The position numbers were made by a program, and so were the translations under genes. Below are positions 29,533 through 38,580 of a stretch of 64,000 bases of DNA, piece after piece. The DNA is from Pseudodesulfovibrio profundus (GTDB lineage Bacteria; Desulfobacterota; Desulfovibrionia; Desulfovibrionales; Desulfovibrionaceae). The notes below the pieces were generated by a model, which saw nothing but the letters and a program-made list of their open reading frames with translations, was not told the origin of the DNA and did not search any database. The stretch covers positions 2,455,001 through 2,519,000 of the forward strand of contig NZ_LT907975.1 of the NCBI RefSeq assembly GCF_900217235.1, given 5' to 3'. Within the stretch, counting starts at the first letter, position 1, and each line of letters begins with the position of its first letter.

Positions 29533-30861
29533 CTACTCATTCTTCATAGAGATGGGTTGGCCAGTGGATTCCAGGACGGCGCGCCAGTAGTTGGAGCAGA
29601 CATTGATCCGCTTCTTCCCTTTGGTGACAAGAGACATGGGGATATGCACATACCGGCCATTCCAGCGGGAAATGACCAGGCTTGTTCGACCGGACATGCC
29701 TGCGTGGACGGCATTGATGCCGAGAAAGGAACAGTAAATGCGGTCGTTGGCGTTGGCCGGTACCGAGCGGATTATGTAGCTGGGATCGATGTATTTCAAC
29801 GTCGGCTCAATCCCTTTTGACTTGAGGTATTCCACAATGCGCGATTTGAGCATCAGGGCGATGTCGCTCAGTTTGACGTTGCCGGATGCGTCTTTCTGGT
29901 TGGAATCTTCCAGATGTTCCTGTCCGGCGCCTTCTGCCACGACGATGACCGCGTTGCCACGGTCATGCATGCGCTTTTCCAGTGCAGCGAGAAATCCGTT
30001 CTCGCCTTCAATGTCGAAGGGGTCTTCGGGGATCAGGACAAAGTTGACTTCCTGGCAGGAGAGGGCTGACTGGGCGGCAATGTAGCCGGCATGACGGCCC
30101 ATGACCTTGACCAGTCCAACGCCCATGGGAGCGCCGGTGGCCTCCACGTGAGCGCCGCGAATGGCATTGGCCGCGGTCTCCACTGCGGTATCGAAGCCAA
30201 AGGACGGGGAGGCGAAATTGATGTCGTTATCAATGGTTTTGGGGAGGCCGACCACCGAGATGGAGAGTTCGCGCTTGGCAATGACCTTAACCACCTTGCT
30301 GGCTGCACGCATGGTTCCGTCGCCTCCGATCATGAAGAGTACGGAGACATTCATGCGTTCCAGGGCATCGACGATATCTTCCGGGTCTTGCGGGCCGCGA
30401 GAACTGCCCAGGATGGTGCCGCCGAATTCGTGGATGCGGCTTACATAGTCAGGAGTCAGCTCGATGACATCATACCCGTACTTGGGAATGAACCCTGCCA
30501 AACCATACTTGATGCCCAGCACAGACGGGACGTTGTACTGATGGTAGGCTGTCATGACAATGGCGCGAACAACGTCGTTCAGCCCCGGGCACAGGCCGCC
30601 GCAGGTGACAACGGCACATTTGGTCTTGCTGGTGTCGTAATAAATCTTACCACGTGGCCCGGCTGGCTCGAAGTACTGATGCACCGGGTCTTTCCGGGCT
30701 TTGCCCGTGCGCTCCACGTTGCGTTTGGATATATTGACCAGGACCGCATCCTCTTCGCTGACGAAGCGGCCGAATTTTATTGGATTATTTACCTTGGCCT
30801 CACCGACGACAGGTATGGTGGTGTCAGTCGGTATGACGGTTTCGTCTGTACATGTTTTCAT
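29533..30861 (-). CDS. 6-phosphofructokinase (PfkA superfamily, plant-like clade)
   Basis: The enzyme phosphorylates fructose 6-phosphate in glycolysis. The 442-residue product has an N-terminal extension of about 80 residues, the phosphate-donor motif GGDGT at 179-183 and the active-site motif PKTIDND at 207-213. In this family GGDG favours ATP and GGDD favours pyrophosphate, while Lys in PKTIDND is common in PPi enzymes and in plant/trypanosome-type ATP enzymes. The GGDG plus PKTIDND combination fits the latter class, so ATP is the likely donor. It appears monocistronic. Confidence 0.88.
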   Translation of the reverse strand: MKTCTDETVIPTDTTIPVVGEAKVNNPIKFGRFVSEEDAVLVNISKRNVERTGKARKDPVHQYFEPAGPRGKIYYDTSKTKCAVVTCGGLCPGLNDVVRAIVMTAYHQYNVPSVLGIKYGLAGFIPKYGYDVIELTPDYVSRIHEFGGTILGSSRGPQDPEDIVDALERMNVSVLFMIGGDGTMRAASKVVKVIAKRELSISVVGLPKTIDNDINFASPSFGFDTAVETAANAIRGAHVEATGAPMGVGLVKVMGRHAGYIAAQSALSCQEVNFVLIPEDPFDIEGENGFLAALEKRMHDRGNAVIVVAEGAGQEHLEDSNQKDASGNVKLSDIALMLKSRIVEYLKSKGIEPTLKYIDPSYIIRSVPANANDRIYCSFLGINAVHAGMSGRTSLVISRWNGRYVHIPMSLVTKGKKRINVCSNYWRAVLESTGQPISMKNE

Positions 30862-31020
30862 CGGTTCCCCCGCGATTTGATTGTTCGGAGATTACTCCAA
30901 GATTCTTATATGTATTTTGATTTATGCGCAAATCCTTATTAAGAAATAACGGGTTCTGCCGCAAATACAGGTGCATGAAAGTCGCTTGCCCATAAAGGCG
31001 GCTGCGAGTATGGTGCCGCC

Positions 31021-31770
31021 ATGCGTTTCATTGGTCCATTACTCCTCATCGCCACTTTCTTTTTCCTCTGCTTTGGGGCAGGGGAGCGCGCATTGGCCCA
31101 AAGGAACGCACTGCCCATCGTTTTTGAGGAATATCCGCCTTATGAATTTGTAGAGGATGGACAGGTCAAAGGTATCAATATGGATATCATTCGGGAAGCC
31201 TTCAAGCGAATGGGCATAACCCCGTTTTTTGAGCCTCGTCCATGGAACCGCGCAATATATCAGTTGAAAACTGGTGAAATACTGGCTCTTTCATCCGGTT
31301 TCAGGACCAAGGATCGTCAGCTTTTCGCCTACTTCCCCGACACACCGCTGGCCCTTGAGACCAATATGGTGATCACCCGGTCAGACCGTGATATTTCCAT
31401 AAAGTCACTGGATGATCTTCGTCCTTTGCGAATCGGCGTTGTTCGCGGATACGCCTACGGCACGAAGTTCGATACCATGCGCGGCCTCAACATCATCGAG
31501 GCTCAGTCCGCACACCAGTTGTTGCTTATGTTGCTCAATGACCGGATGGATGTGGCTATCTGTAATCAGACCGTATTCAAGTACATCGCCCGAAAAGAAG
31601 AGGCGTTGGATAAAATCCGGTTCGTGTTCGAAGTGAGCCGCGAACCCCTCTACCTGATGTTTTCCCGAGCCCATGGGCAGCGAGCCAAACAGTTGGCAAA
31701 CGACTTCGGGGCAGTGGTCAGGCAGATGGTCAAGGATGGTTCCTTTGCGGCCATAGAAGCCCGATACTGA
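31021..31770 (+). CDS. Periplasmic solute-binding protein, family 3
   Basis: The 249-residue product has a signal peptide (about 1-27, ending GERALAQ) and the two-lobed SBP_bac_3 fold: EEYPPYEFVEDGQVKGINMD at the start, then GEILALSSGFRTKDRQ and RIGVVRGYAYGTKFD. Such proteins bind amino acids or similar small molecules. No permease or ATPase gene is adjacent, so it may be an orphan binding protein or feed a sensor. A related gene of the same type is at 54613. The start has only a weak ribosome site. Confidence 0.78.
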   Translation: MRFIGPLLLIATFFFLCFGAGERALAQRNALPIVFEEYPPYEFVEDGQVKGINMDIIREAFKRMGITPFFEPRPWNRAIYQLKTGEILALSSGFRTKDRQLFAYFPDTPLALETNMVITRSDRDISIKSLDDLRPLRIGVVRGYAYGTKFDTMRGLNIIEAQSAHQLLLMLLNDRMDVAICNQTVFKYIARKEEALDKIRFVFEVSREPLYLMFSRAHGQRAKQLANDFGAVVRQMVKDGSFAAIEARY

Positions 31771-31898
31771 TCCGATCATGGTGTTTCCGCAAATATCCAT
31801 GAATATGTGAGGAGCCCTTATGGGAGTAGTGGAAATCCAATTGCATAGGGTTCAACTCTTTGATAGAAATTGATATTTAACGTAAAAGAGTGGGAAAA

Positions 31899-32615
31899 AT
31901 GAAGTCCGATATAAAAAAGTATTTCACAAATAAAGAACACCTGAAAAAAAGAACATACGATCGTTTTTACAACTATTTACACTACCTTAAACGTCCTGTG
32001 CGTATTTGGTGGAGAGTTGTCTCTAAAAAATATGGAGAAGTTGTTGCGAATACGCATGAAATTGTTAAATTGTCCGATCAGGTAAAGGACTTTGAAGACT
32101 GTGGTAAATATCGAAATTTTAAGAGATATTTCAGTATAAATTTTAGGAGAGTTTTTGAGCTTGGACTGCATAAACAAAGCAGTATAAATATTTTAGACAT
32201 CGGGTGTGGTGGAGGATTTTTTCTCTATATTGCTAGGATGTTTGGGCACACACCCCACGGGATTGATCTCGATTATCACAAGATATACAATCATATGGTG
32301 AACTACTTTGATATCCCCCGCTTGGACCACCGCATCGAGCCAAATCAGCCAATCCCAAGCCTAGGTCAAAAGTTTGATTTGATAACGGCTTTTGCGATTT
32401 GTTTTCATAACTGTGGAAAGAAACCATGGAATCATCAAGAGTGGAAATTCTTTTTGAATGATATTGAGAATAACTTTATCAAAAAGAATGGTCGTTTACA
32501 CCTTTTCTTCAATAATGATCCTCATGGCGACTTCCAATATGCTTTAGAGCAGATATCAAAGTGTGGCTACGAAATGACTGTTGACCACAAAACCATAGAT
32601 ATTGTCTTTAAATAA
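31899..32615 (+). CDS. SAM-dependent methyltransferase, AT-rich, probably acquired
   Basis: The 238-residue protein has a class I methyltransferase core: motif I INILDIGCGGGFFLYIARMFG, then an acidic residue in HGIDLDYHKI and a LITAFAICFHNCG strand. The N-terminal 80 residues are Lys/Arg/Tyr-rich and may contact an acceptor. Base composition and codon use (many AAA, ATT, TTT) are far more AT-rich than every neighbour, suggesting recent acquisition. It might act on a surface glycan or lipid, but nothing nearby proves this. The start at 31899 is chosen over a GTG nine bases upstream. Confidence 0.72.
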   Translation: MKSDIKKYFTNKEHLKKRTYDRFYNYLHYLKRPVRIWWRVVSKKYGEVVANTHEIVKLSDQVKDFEDCGKYRNFKRYFSINFRRVFELGLHKQSSINILDIGCGGGFFLYIARMFGHTPHGIDLDYHKIYNHMVNYFDIPRLDHRIEPNQPIPSLGQKFDLITAFAICFHNCGKKPWNHQEWKFFLNDIENNFIKKNGRLHLFFNNDPHGDFQYALEQISKCGYEMTVDHKTIDIVFK

Positions 32616-32666
32616 ATTCGCAATTAGACTGCTCTACAGAACTCAATGACATTGGGAAAGTTAGGG

Positions 32667-32707
32667 AAAAGGCCTATCCTGGCGATACTCGTTTGGATAG
32701 GCCTTTT
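32667..32707. terminator. Bidirectional intrinsic terminator after the AT-rich methyltransferase
   Basis: AAAAGGCCTATCC pairs perfectly with GGATAGGCCTTTT around a 15-nt loop, with A and T tracts on the outer sides. Confidence 0.85.
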
Positions 32708-32972
32708 CCCTCTTTTAGTTCATGGCTTCTGTTTCAAAGGGTTTGAGCCTTTGGCCGCCGGAGCCAAAGTCACTCGATAATTCTTCCGAAGGCGGCTTCC
32801 CCTGCTGATTCGAATATCTATGGAAACACCTTCTGATCTGCCATGCATCTCTCCCTCTCCTTTCTACCTTTTCCCCCGCCCGCTGAGGGATTCTTCTTAT
32901 TTTCCTTCTTGACGTTATCATGCAAATCCCTATCTATTGGTATCACATCATTATTTGGAGGATACTACTGAC

Positions 32973-33826
32973 ATGACCAGTCAGATTAAAACCGTTTTGC
33001 TTCTTGGCTTGCTCACAGGCCTGCTTATGTTGCTCGGTGGAGCCATGGGCGGTCGCGTCGGATTGATGTTCGCCTTCGGCTTTGCCATGCTGATGAACGT
33101 CGGGAGTTATTGGTACTCCGATAAAATCGTTCTTAAAATGTACAAGGCCCAGGAGCTTTCTCCTGGTGATGCCCCTCATATTCACCGAGTCGTCGAGGAG
33201 ATGTCCCGCAATGCGGGTATCCCCAAGCCCCGGCTGTACCTCATTCCCCAGGATTCGCCCAATGCGTTTGCCACCGGTCGTAACCCGGAGAACGCCGTGG
33301 TTGCCGTTACCCGCGGCATCGTCAACATCCTTGACCCCGATGAGTTGAAGGGCGTTCTGGCACATGAGTTGGGCCATATCGTCAATCGGGATATCCTGAT
33401 TCAGACGGTCGCCGCTGTGCTCGCCGGTGCCATTGTGTTCATTGCCAACATGCTGCAGTGGACCACCATTTTCGGCTTTGGCAACAACGACGAGGAAGGC
33501 GGTGGCAGTCCCATTGCGGCTCTCGCCATGGCGTTTCTGGCCCCTGTGGCAGCCGGTCTCATTCAGATGGCGATCTCCCGCTCCCGTGAATATCTGGCCG
33601 ATGACGCCGGTGCTCGCTTGTCCGGTATCCGCTGTATCTTGCCGGTGCCCTTGGCAAGCTCGATGCAGCCTCGAAGCAGCTGCCCATCGAGGGCAGTCCG
33701 GCCACGGAGAACATGTTCATTGTCGCTCCGTTCAGCGGGAAGGGGGCAACAGCACTCTTCTCCACGCACCCGCCAATCGAAGAGCGAATCGCCCGTCTTC
33801 GGGCCATGGCGCAAGGAAGTAGATAG
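32973..33826 (+). pseudogene. htpX: Membrane zinc protease HtpX, broken by a one-base frameshift
   Basis: HtpX degrades misfolded inner-membrane proteins. The first 218 codons are normal: two N-terminal helices, the zinc site HELGH at 131-135 and the third ligand Glu206 in [15 protein letters not shown]. At 33627 the frame breaks. The rest ([20 protein letters not shown] ... AMAQGSR, stop at 33824) continues in another frame, and adding one A after GGT (making the family's GNPLYL) restores a 284-residue protein of normal length. It may be a true mutation or a sequencing error. The unshifted frame runs on into htrA. The start follows GGAGG with good spacing. Confidence 0.88.
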
Positions 33827-33830
33827 CCCC

Positions 33831-35150
33831 ATGTGGATTCGTACCACCTTAATCGCAGTTCTGGCGCTGCTGGTGTTTTCGGCACCGGCAGCGGCGGATC
33901 ATCGACGCACGCCTGTCGTCAAGGCCGTGGACAAAGTCAGTCCCGCCGTTGTCAACATCACTGTGAACAAGGAGGTGCTTGCCCAGGGCAACTCGCCATT
34001 TGGCGATCCGTTTTTCGATCAGTTCTTCAAGGACTTTTACGGCCAGCGTCGTCAGGCCCAATCCCTTGGGTCTGGTGTTATCCTTGATGGAGAAAAGGCC
34101 CTGGTTCTGACCAATGCCCACGTGGTCGCCGGTGGCGGCTCCATTGTCGTTCGGCTGAATGACGGTCGTGAGTTCGAGGCCGATCTTGTGGGATCGGACC
34201 CGGATTTCGATCTGGCCGTGCTCAAGCTGAATAAAGCGCAGCACCTGCCCGAGGTGGAGGTCGGAGATTCCGACGATATCTATATCGGGGAGACGGTCAT
34301 CGCCATTGGAAATCCTTTTGGGTATTCGAATACGGTGACGACCGGCGTTGTGTCCGCATTGAATCGGCCCATGAAGACGCGAAACGGGGCCTTCGGTTCA
34401 TTCATCCAGACCGATGCCGCCATTAATCCCGGCAACTCGGGTGGGCCGCTCCTCAACATTCACGGCAAGCTGATCGGCATCAATACGGCCATTCATGCGC
34501 AGGCCGAGGGTATCGGGTTTGCCATTCCGGTGAACAAGGCCAAGTATGTTATCAGCGAACTGCTGGACACCGGCCATGTTTCCCCTATCTGGCTTGGATT
34601 ATTCGGACAGGATCTCAATCAGGCGACGGCGCGGTATTTTGATCTCGACAGTCTGAACGGAATGCTGGTGGCCGAAGCGTATGCCGACAGTCCGGCTGCC
34701 CGTGCGGATATTCGTCCGGGGGATATTGTTCTCGCCTTCAACGGGCGTCCTGTTACTGGCAAGGATAGCTATCTGACCCAGTTGTTCAATATGACCCAGC
34801 AGGAAACAGTCACTCTGACCGTGCAGCGCGGTGACAGAAAGCGCGAGCTGAAGCTCAAGCCGCAGGCGCTGGACAAGGAGAAGGCATTGGAGCTGGTGCG
34901 ATCCCGCTGGGGATTCGAGCTGGCGGACCGTTCTCGCGGTGCCGGTGCCGAGGTGACGTTGATCGTACCGAACAGCCCCGCTGGCAAGCTTGGCTTGCAG
35001 CCCGGGGATATTATACATCAAATTGGTAATAGACGGCTGGCACGGGGCATTGATCTGCTCAATGCCTTCCTGCGCAGCCGTATGCAGAAAACGGTTCTCA
35101 TGCGCGTACAGCGTGGGAGAAGTCTGTATCACGTCCGCTTGACCATGTAG
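33831..35150 (+). CDS. HtrA/DegP-type periplasmic serine protease
   Basis: The 439-residue protein has a signal peptide (1-22), a trypsin-like domain with triad His97 (LTNAHVVAG), Asp127 (DPDFDLAVLK) and Ser203 (NPGNSGGPLL), and two PDZ domains (about 230-320 and 350-430). It degrades or refolds damaged proteins in the periplasm. The start ATG lies four bases after the htpX stop with AAGGAAG as ribosome site, so htpX and htrA form one envelope-stress operon. Because of the htpX frameshift the two frames are continuous, and automated calls may wrongly fuse them into one 700-residue protein. Confidence 0.92.
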   Translation: MWIRTTLIAVLALLVFSAPAAADHRRTPVVKAVDKVSPAVVNITVNKEVLAQGNSPFGDPFFDQFFKDFYGQRRQAQSLGSGVILDGEKALVLTNAHVVAGGGSIVVRLNDGREFEADLVGSDPDFDLAVLKLNKAQHLPEVEVGDSDDIYIGETVIAIGNPFGYSNTVTTGVVSALNRPMKTRNGAFGSFIQTDAAINPGNSGGPLLNIHGKLIGINTAIHAQAEGIGFAIPVNKAKYVISELLDTGHVSPIWLGLFGQDLNQATARYFDLDSLNGMLVAEAYADSPAARADIRPGDIVLAFNGRPVTGKDSYLTQLFNMTQQETVTLTVQRGDRKRELKLKPQALDKEKALELVRSRWGFELADRSRGAGAEVTLIVPNSPAGKLGLQPGDIIHQIGNRRLARGIDLLNAFLRSRMQKTVLMRVQRGRSLYHVRLTM

Positions 35151-35225
35151 TCGGCGGACTCGTTTCAATCGCTATCAGGAGAAAGTACCATAGACGCTCA
35201 TCGAAGGTATTGGACGGAAAAAGCC

Positions 35226-35825
35226 GTGGACAAGACGTTCACTACTCCGTTCAAGATGAATCTGTTTTCGGAACATGTGGCAAAGGATGCCCGGGTTCTG
35301 GATTATGGCTGTGGATATGGGCGTACATTGGCCGAACTGGCCGATGCCGGATACACCGATCTGACCGGGATCGATTTTTCCGAGCCCCTGGTGCAACGAG
35401 GAAAAGAGGAGCGCCCTGATCTTGATCTGACGGTGTTTCCCGGTGGGCCGTTGCCGTATGAGACCGACTCGTTTGATGCTGCACTCATGCTCGGGGTTTT
35501 CACCTGCATTGTCGATACGAAAACCCAGGCCGAAACGCTTATTGAACTGAAGCGGGTGTTGCGACCGGGTGGCGTGCTGTACGTCAACGACTTTCTGCTT
35601 AACAGGGATAAGCGCAACCTCGATCGATACGCCATCGGCAAAGAGAAATACGGTATCTACGGTGTGTTCGATACAGCCGATGGAGGCGTGTTGCGACACC
35701 ATGACAGGAATCACATGGAAGCACTCTTTTTCGATTTTGAGACCATCGAATTCGAAGAAGTGGTGTACGATACCATGCACGGGAATCAGTCGCAGGGATT
35801 CTACTCCCTTTTGCGGATGCCTTGA
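35226..35825 (+). CDS. Class I SAM-dependent methyltransferase
   Basis: The 199-residue product has motif I VLDYGCGYGRTLAELADAGY, the acidic loop LTGIDFSE, and a post-motif LKRVLRPGGVLYVNDFLL typical of methyltransferase domain 11/25 proteins. The substrate is unknown. The start is unclear. GTG at 35226 has a poor ribosome site, while an in-frame ATA at 35190, preceded by AGGAGAAA with five-base spacing, would add 12 residues (IDAHRRYWTEKA) that look like a natural N-terminus. The true start may therefore be a non-standard ATA or a mutated ATG. The gene lies 75 bp after htrA. Confidence 0.8.
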   Translation: MDKTFTTPFKMNLFSEHVAKDARVLDYGCGYGRTLAELADAGYTDLTGIDFSEPLVQRGKEERPDLDLTVFPGGPLPYETDSFDAALMLGVFTCIVDTKTQAETLIELKRVLRPGGVLYVNDFLLNRDKRNLDRYAIGKEKYGIYGVFDTADGGVLRHHDRNHMEALFFDFETIEFEEVVYDTMHGNQSQGFYSLLRMP

Positions 35826-35865
35826 CACTCGGTGTAGGCCCAATCTAGATACATTGTTACGACCA

Positions 35866-35892
35866 GTGCCAGGCGATACGAACGCCTGGCAC
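35866..35892 (+). other. Ten-bp hairpin upstream of the GntR regulator
   Basis: GTGCCAGGCG pairs perfectly with CGCCTGGCAC around a 7-nt loop; no T tract follows. It lies 26 bp before the GntR-family start and could be an autoregulatory operator or an RNA leader structure. Confidence 0.5.
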
Positions 35893-35917
35893 GCTCATAT
35901 TCAGCAAAGGGTTCCCC

Positions 35918-36535
35918 ATGGATTCGCGTACCATATATGAAGCTCTCCGTTCCAAGATCATCCACCTGGAACTCGCACCGGAATCGGTTCTCAACCTTTC
36001 GGAACTGGCCGAGGAATTCGGTGTCAGCCGTACACCCATCAAGGAAGTGCTGATTACGCTCCAGGCCGAAGAGTGGATCATGCGGCAGGGGACCCATTTC
36101 ATCGTGACCCCGCTCAGTCTGGAGCGGATTCGGGAAATTACCGAGATTCGCATGGTCATGGAGGTGCAGGCAAATATATGGGCCATGCAGCGAATTACGC
36201 CCGAGGAGAAACAGCACCTCCTGCAACTGAAGGAGCGTATTGCCTCCTTTGATGCGAACAGCCCGAATCAGTCCATAGTCGATTTTGATTCGGAGATTCA
36301 CCGGGTCATCTTTACGGCGGCCCGAAATGCCCAACTGACGACCATGTTGGAGCGCATCCTCAGCCATTACCTTCGTTTTTGGCTTTCTTCGCCGCGGATA
36401 ATCGATCCCGAGGTTTTCTTTTCGGAAGCCGTAGAGTTGATCGATGCCATTGCTGCTGGTGATGAAGACGGGGTGCGAACCTGCACGGTGCGGCACATCC
36501 GCAACTCTGTGGCCGAGATCATGGGAACGCGATAA
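35918..36535 (+). CDS. GntR-family transcriptional regulator (FadR/FCD type)
   Basis: The 205-residue protein has an N-terminal winged helix (about 5-65; LNLSELAEEFGVSRTPIKEVLITL is the recognition region) and an all-helical FCD effector domain (about 75-200) with acidic and His residues that usually bind a metal and a carboxylic-acid ligand (DFDSEIHRVIF, AVELIDAI). Targets are unknown; a perfect inverted repeat just upstream (35866-35892) is a candidate for autoregulation. It has its own terminator, so it is monocistronic. Confidence 0.88.
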   Translation: MDSRTIYEALRSKIIHLELAPESVLNLSELAEEFGVSRTPIKEVLITLQAEEWIMRQGTHFIVTPLSLERIREITEIRMVMEVQANIWAMQRITPEEKQHLLQLKERIASFDANSPNQSIVDFDSEIHRVIFTAARNAQLTTMLERILSHYLRFWLSSPRIIDPEVFFSEAVELIDAIAAGDEDGVRTCTVRHIRNSVAEIMGTR

Positions 36536-36557
36536 ATTTTAGTAAAAAGTTGTATAG

Positions 36558-36588
36558 AAAGCCCGCCCCAAGAGGAGCGGGCTTTTTT
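36558..36588 (+). terminator. Intrinsic terminator after the GntR regulator
   Basis: AAGCCCGC pairs with GCGGGCTT, followed by a T tract. Confidence 0.85.
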
Positions 36589-36696
36589 GTTTTATTCTAG
36601 CCTATTACGTCCTCTTTGCCAAAAGTGTATTTACCGTGTATTTATAATGAATACAATGTAAATTCTATTTCCGACAGATTTGCAAAGGAGAGGATC

Positions 36697-37872
36697 ATGG
36701 ATGGCCTTATTTATTTGGATAATGGAGCAACATCATTTCCCAAGCCAGAAGCCGTTTATCAGTATATGGACAGGTTTCAGCGCACCAATGGGGTCAGCCC
36801 CGGGCGCTCCGGTTGTGACCTCTCCATAGAGACGGGCAACATTATCGAAGCGGCGCGTCGAACCATGACGGCGCTCTTTAACGGCACAGACCATAACCGC
36901 CTCGTCTTTACTCTCAACTCTACGGATGCACTGAATCTCGCCATAAACGGGTTGCTTGAGCCTGGCGATCATGTGGTCACAACCAATGTCGAGCACAATG
37001 CTGTCCTGCGTCCGCTTCATCACCACGAAGTCTACAATGAAGGGCGAGTGGATTATGTTCCTTTTGATGAGGCAGGATTTATCCAGCCGGAAGCCATTGC
37101 CCAACGAATCAGGCAGGACACCAAGCTTGTGATCGTCAACCACGCATCCAATGTCATCGGCACAGTACAGCCCATTGAGGAGATCGGTCGTATTTGTCGC
37201 GAGAGAGGGGTGCTCTTCATTGTGGATGCATCGCAGACCGCAGGCAAGATCCCGGTGGATGTCGAAGCGTGCAATATTGATGTGCTGGTCTTTACCGGCC
37301 ACAAATCATTGCTTGGCCCGACAGGTATCGGCGGAATGTATGTGCGGGAATCCGTGGATATCAAACATGTTCGGGCAGGTGGTACGGGCGTGAAGTCGGC
37401 CCAGCTTCACCATTTGCATGAATATCCCTACCGGATGGAATATGGGACGCCTAATCTAGTGGGCATTGCCGGGTTGCTGGCCGGAGTTCGCTGGTTGAAC
37501 GAGCAGGGTATGGAAACCATACATCAACGGGAGATGGCGCTGACCGAGCAGTTTGTGCATGGGGTGCGTGATGTGGAGAACATCAACCTCTACTGCCAGG
37601 ATGATCTGACCAGCCACATAGGTGTGGTCAGTTTCAATGTTGTGGGCTTTGAGGCCACAAACGTCGGAACCATCCTCGATGGTGACTACAATATTGCCTG
37701 CCGGACCGGCCTGCAGTGCGCCCCCTTTGTTCACCGGCAGATCGGGACGGAATCCATTGGAGGCACAGTGCGATTGGGAGTTGGCCCGTTCAATACCGAA
37801 GAACATATTGATGCCGCAGTGACGGCTGTCAGAGAAATAGCAGGGTTCTACGGCAACCGCCTGGCTTCCTGA
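36697..37872 (+). CDS. Class V aminotransferase, cysteine desulfurase-like
   Basis: The 391-residue PLP enzyme resembles cysteine desulfurases that release sulfur from cysteine as a persulfide. Visible residues are His100 in NVEHNAV, Asp177 in FIVDASQ, the PLP lysine Lys203 in FTGHKSLLGPTG and the catalytic Cys341 in RTGLQCAPF. The sequence fits the free-standing subfamily in which Cys lies in an RTGxxCAP context, rather than IscS with its long loop. No iscU or suf genes are adjacent, so its acceptor is unknown. The start at 36697 follows AAAGGAGAGGATC. A terminator lies just downstream. Confidence 0.88.
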   Translation: MDGLIYLDNGATSFPKPEAVYQYMDRFQRTNGVSPGRSGCDLSIETGNIIEAARRTMTALFNGTDHNRLVFTLNSTDALNLAINGLLEPGDHVVTTNVEHNAVLRPLHHHEVYNEGRVDYVPFDEAGFIQPEAIAQRIRQDTKLVIVNHASNVIGTVQPIEEIGRICRERGVLFIVDASQTAGKIPVDVEACNIDVLVFTGHKSLLGPTGIGGMYVRESVDIKHVRAGGTGVKSAQLHHLHEYPYRMEYGTPNLVGIAGLLAGVRWLNEQGMETIHQREMALTEQFVHGVRDVENINLYCQDDLTSHIGVVSFNVVGFEATNVGTILDGDYNIACRTGLQCAPFVHRQIGTESIGGTVRLGVGPFNTEEHIDAAVTAVREIAGFYGNRLAS

Positions 37873-37896
37873 GCCAATTGTCATATGTGACGACAA

Positions 37897-37919
37897 GGCC
37901 ACCTTCGGGTGGCTTTTTT
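37897..37919 (+). terminator. Intrinsic terminator after the cysteine desulfurase-like gene
   Basis: GCCACC pairs with GGTGGC around a TTCG tetraloop, followed by six T. Confidence 0.88.
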
Positions 37920-38514
37920 GTGTGCGGCGGTCGATGGTCTATTAATAAGCCGTGATGCGTGCTATGGGGATAGTACGATTTCTCATATAAGTTTGATACT
38001 CTGGGGGGACTCAATAGAGTATCTCACTATTCGCTGGCTTCCCATATATCCTTGAGACTCACTTGTGAAAAAATGAGCGTAAAGGGTCAAACCCCTTATT
38101 GTGAAAAATGGGATTTGAGCTGTTTTGGCGCTTGTTCCATATATTCACAAATCAGACTGTTAAAGTCTGGAATGATCAGTTCTAGTAATAGCACAATGTT
38201 ATCAGTGGTTTGTGGTGTTGTGGAAGATTCCATTGATGACTTCAATACATAAGACGCTTTCCCCACGCAATAGCAAATACTCTGGAAAATAGTGCCTGTT
38301 TATTCAGGCTATATAGAATGGTTGTATGAAGAGGTCGGAAAATGATGCGATTCCGCCATGTCCAAGCCAATCACTCATGAAGTAGGTTGGGGCGAGTTTT
38401 CCGCTGGGGCGTACTTGTTTTGCTGTGTGCGCTGGTCCTAATCAAATGAGCCAAAAAACACATGTGTTCAGAGTGTTAGACCGAAACACAGGTGGTCGTT
38501 TCTAATGAAGGGCA
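37920..38514. other. 595-bp non-coding region downstream of sat
   Basis: No convincing gene is present. The region is AT-rich and holds several small structures: an inverted repeat GATACTCT/AGAGTATC at 37995-38023, a 12-bp palindrome AACACATGTGTT at 38457-38468, and three half-sites of the TTGTGAA/TTCACAA kind near 38063, 38098 and 38140. It could carry a small RNA or decayed genes; nothing specific can be claimed. Confidence 0.4.
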
Positions 38515-38549
38515 ACAAAAAAGGGGAAGCTGCAATGCAGCTTCCCCTT
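38515..38549 (-). terminator. Intrinsic terminator of sat
   Basis: AAGGGGAAGCTGCA pairs with TGCAGCTTCCCCTT in a 14-bp near-perfect palindrome and is followed on the minus strand by six T. It lies 30 bp after the sat stop. Confidence 0.92.
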
Positions 38550-38580
38550 GAATAGTCAGCTTGGGCTGACCGACGGACAC

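Noticed and set aside
32937..35150. A single 737-residue HtpX-HtrA fusion protein
   Set aside because: The middle 70 residues are nonsense for either family, and the HtpX C-terminus is found intact in another frame, so a one-base frameshift explains the joined frame.
38052..38252. A 66-codon open frame in the region downstream of sat
   Set aside because: No ribosome site, Cys/Ser-rich random-looking sequence and no resemblance to a family.
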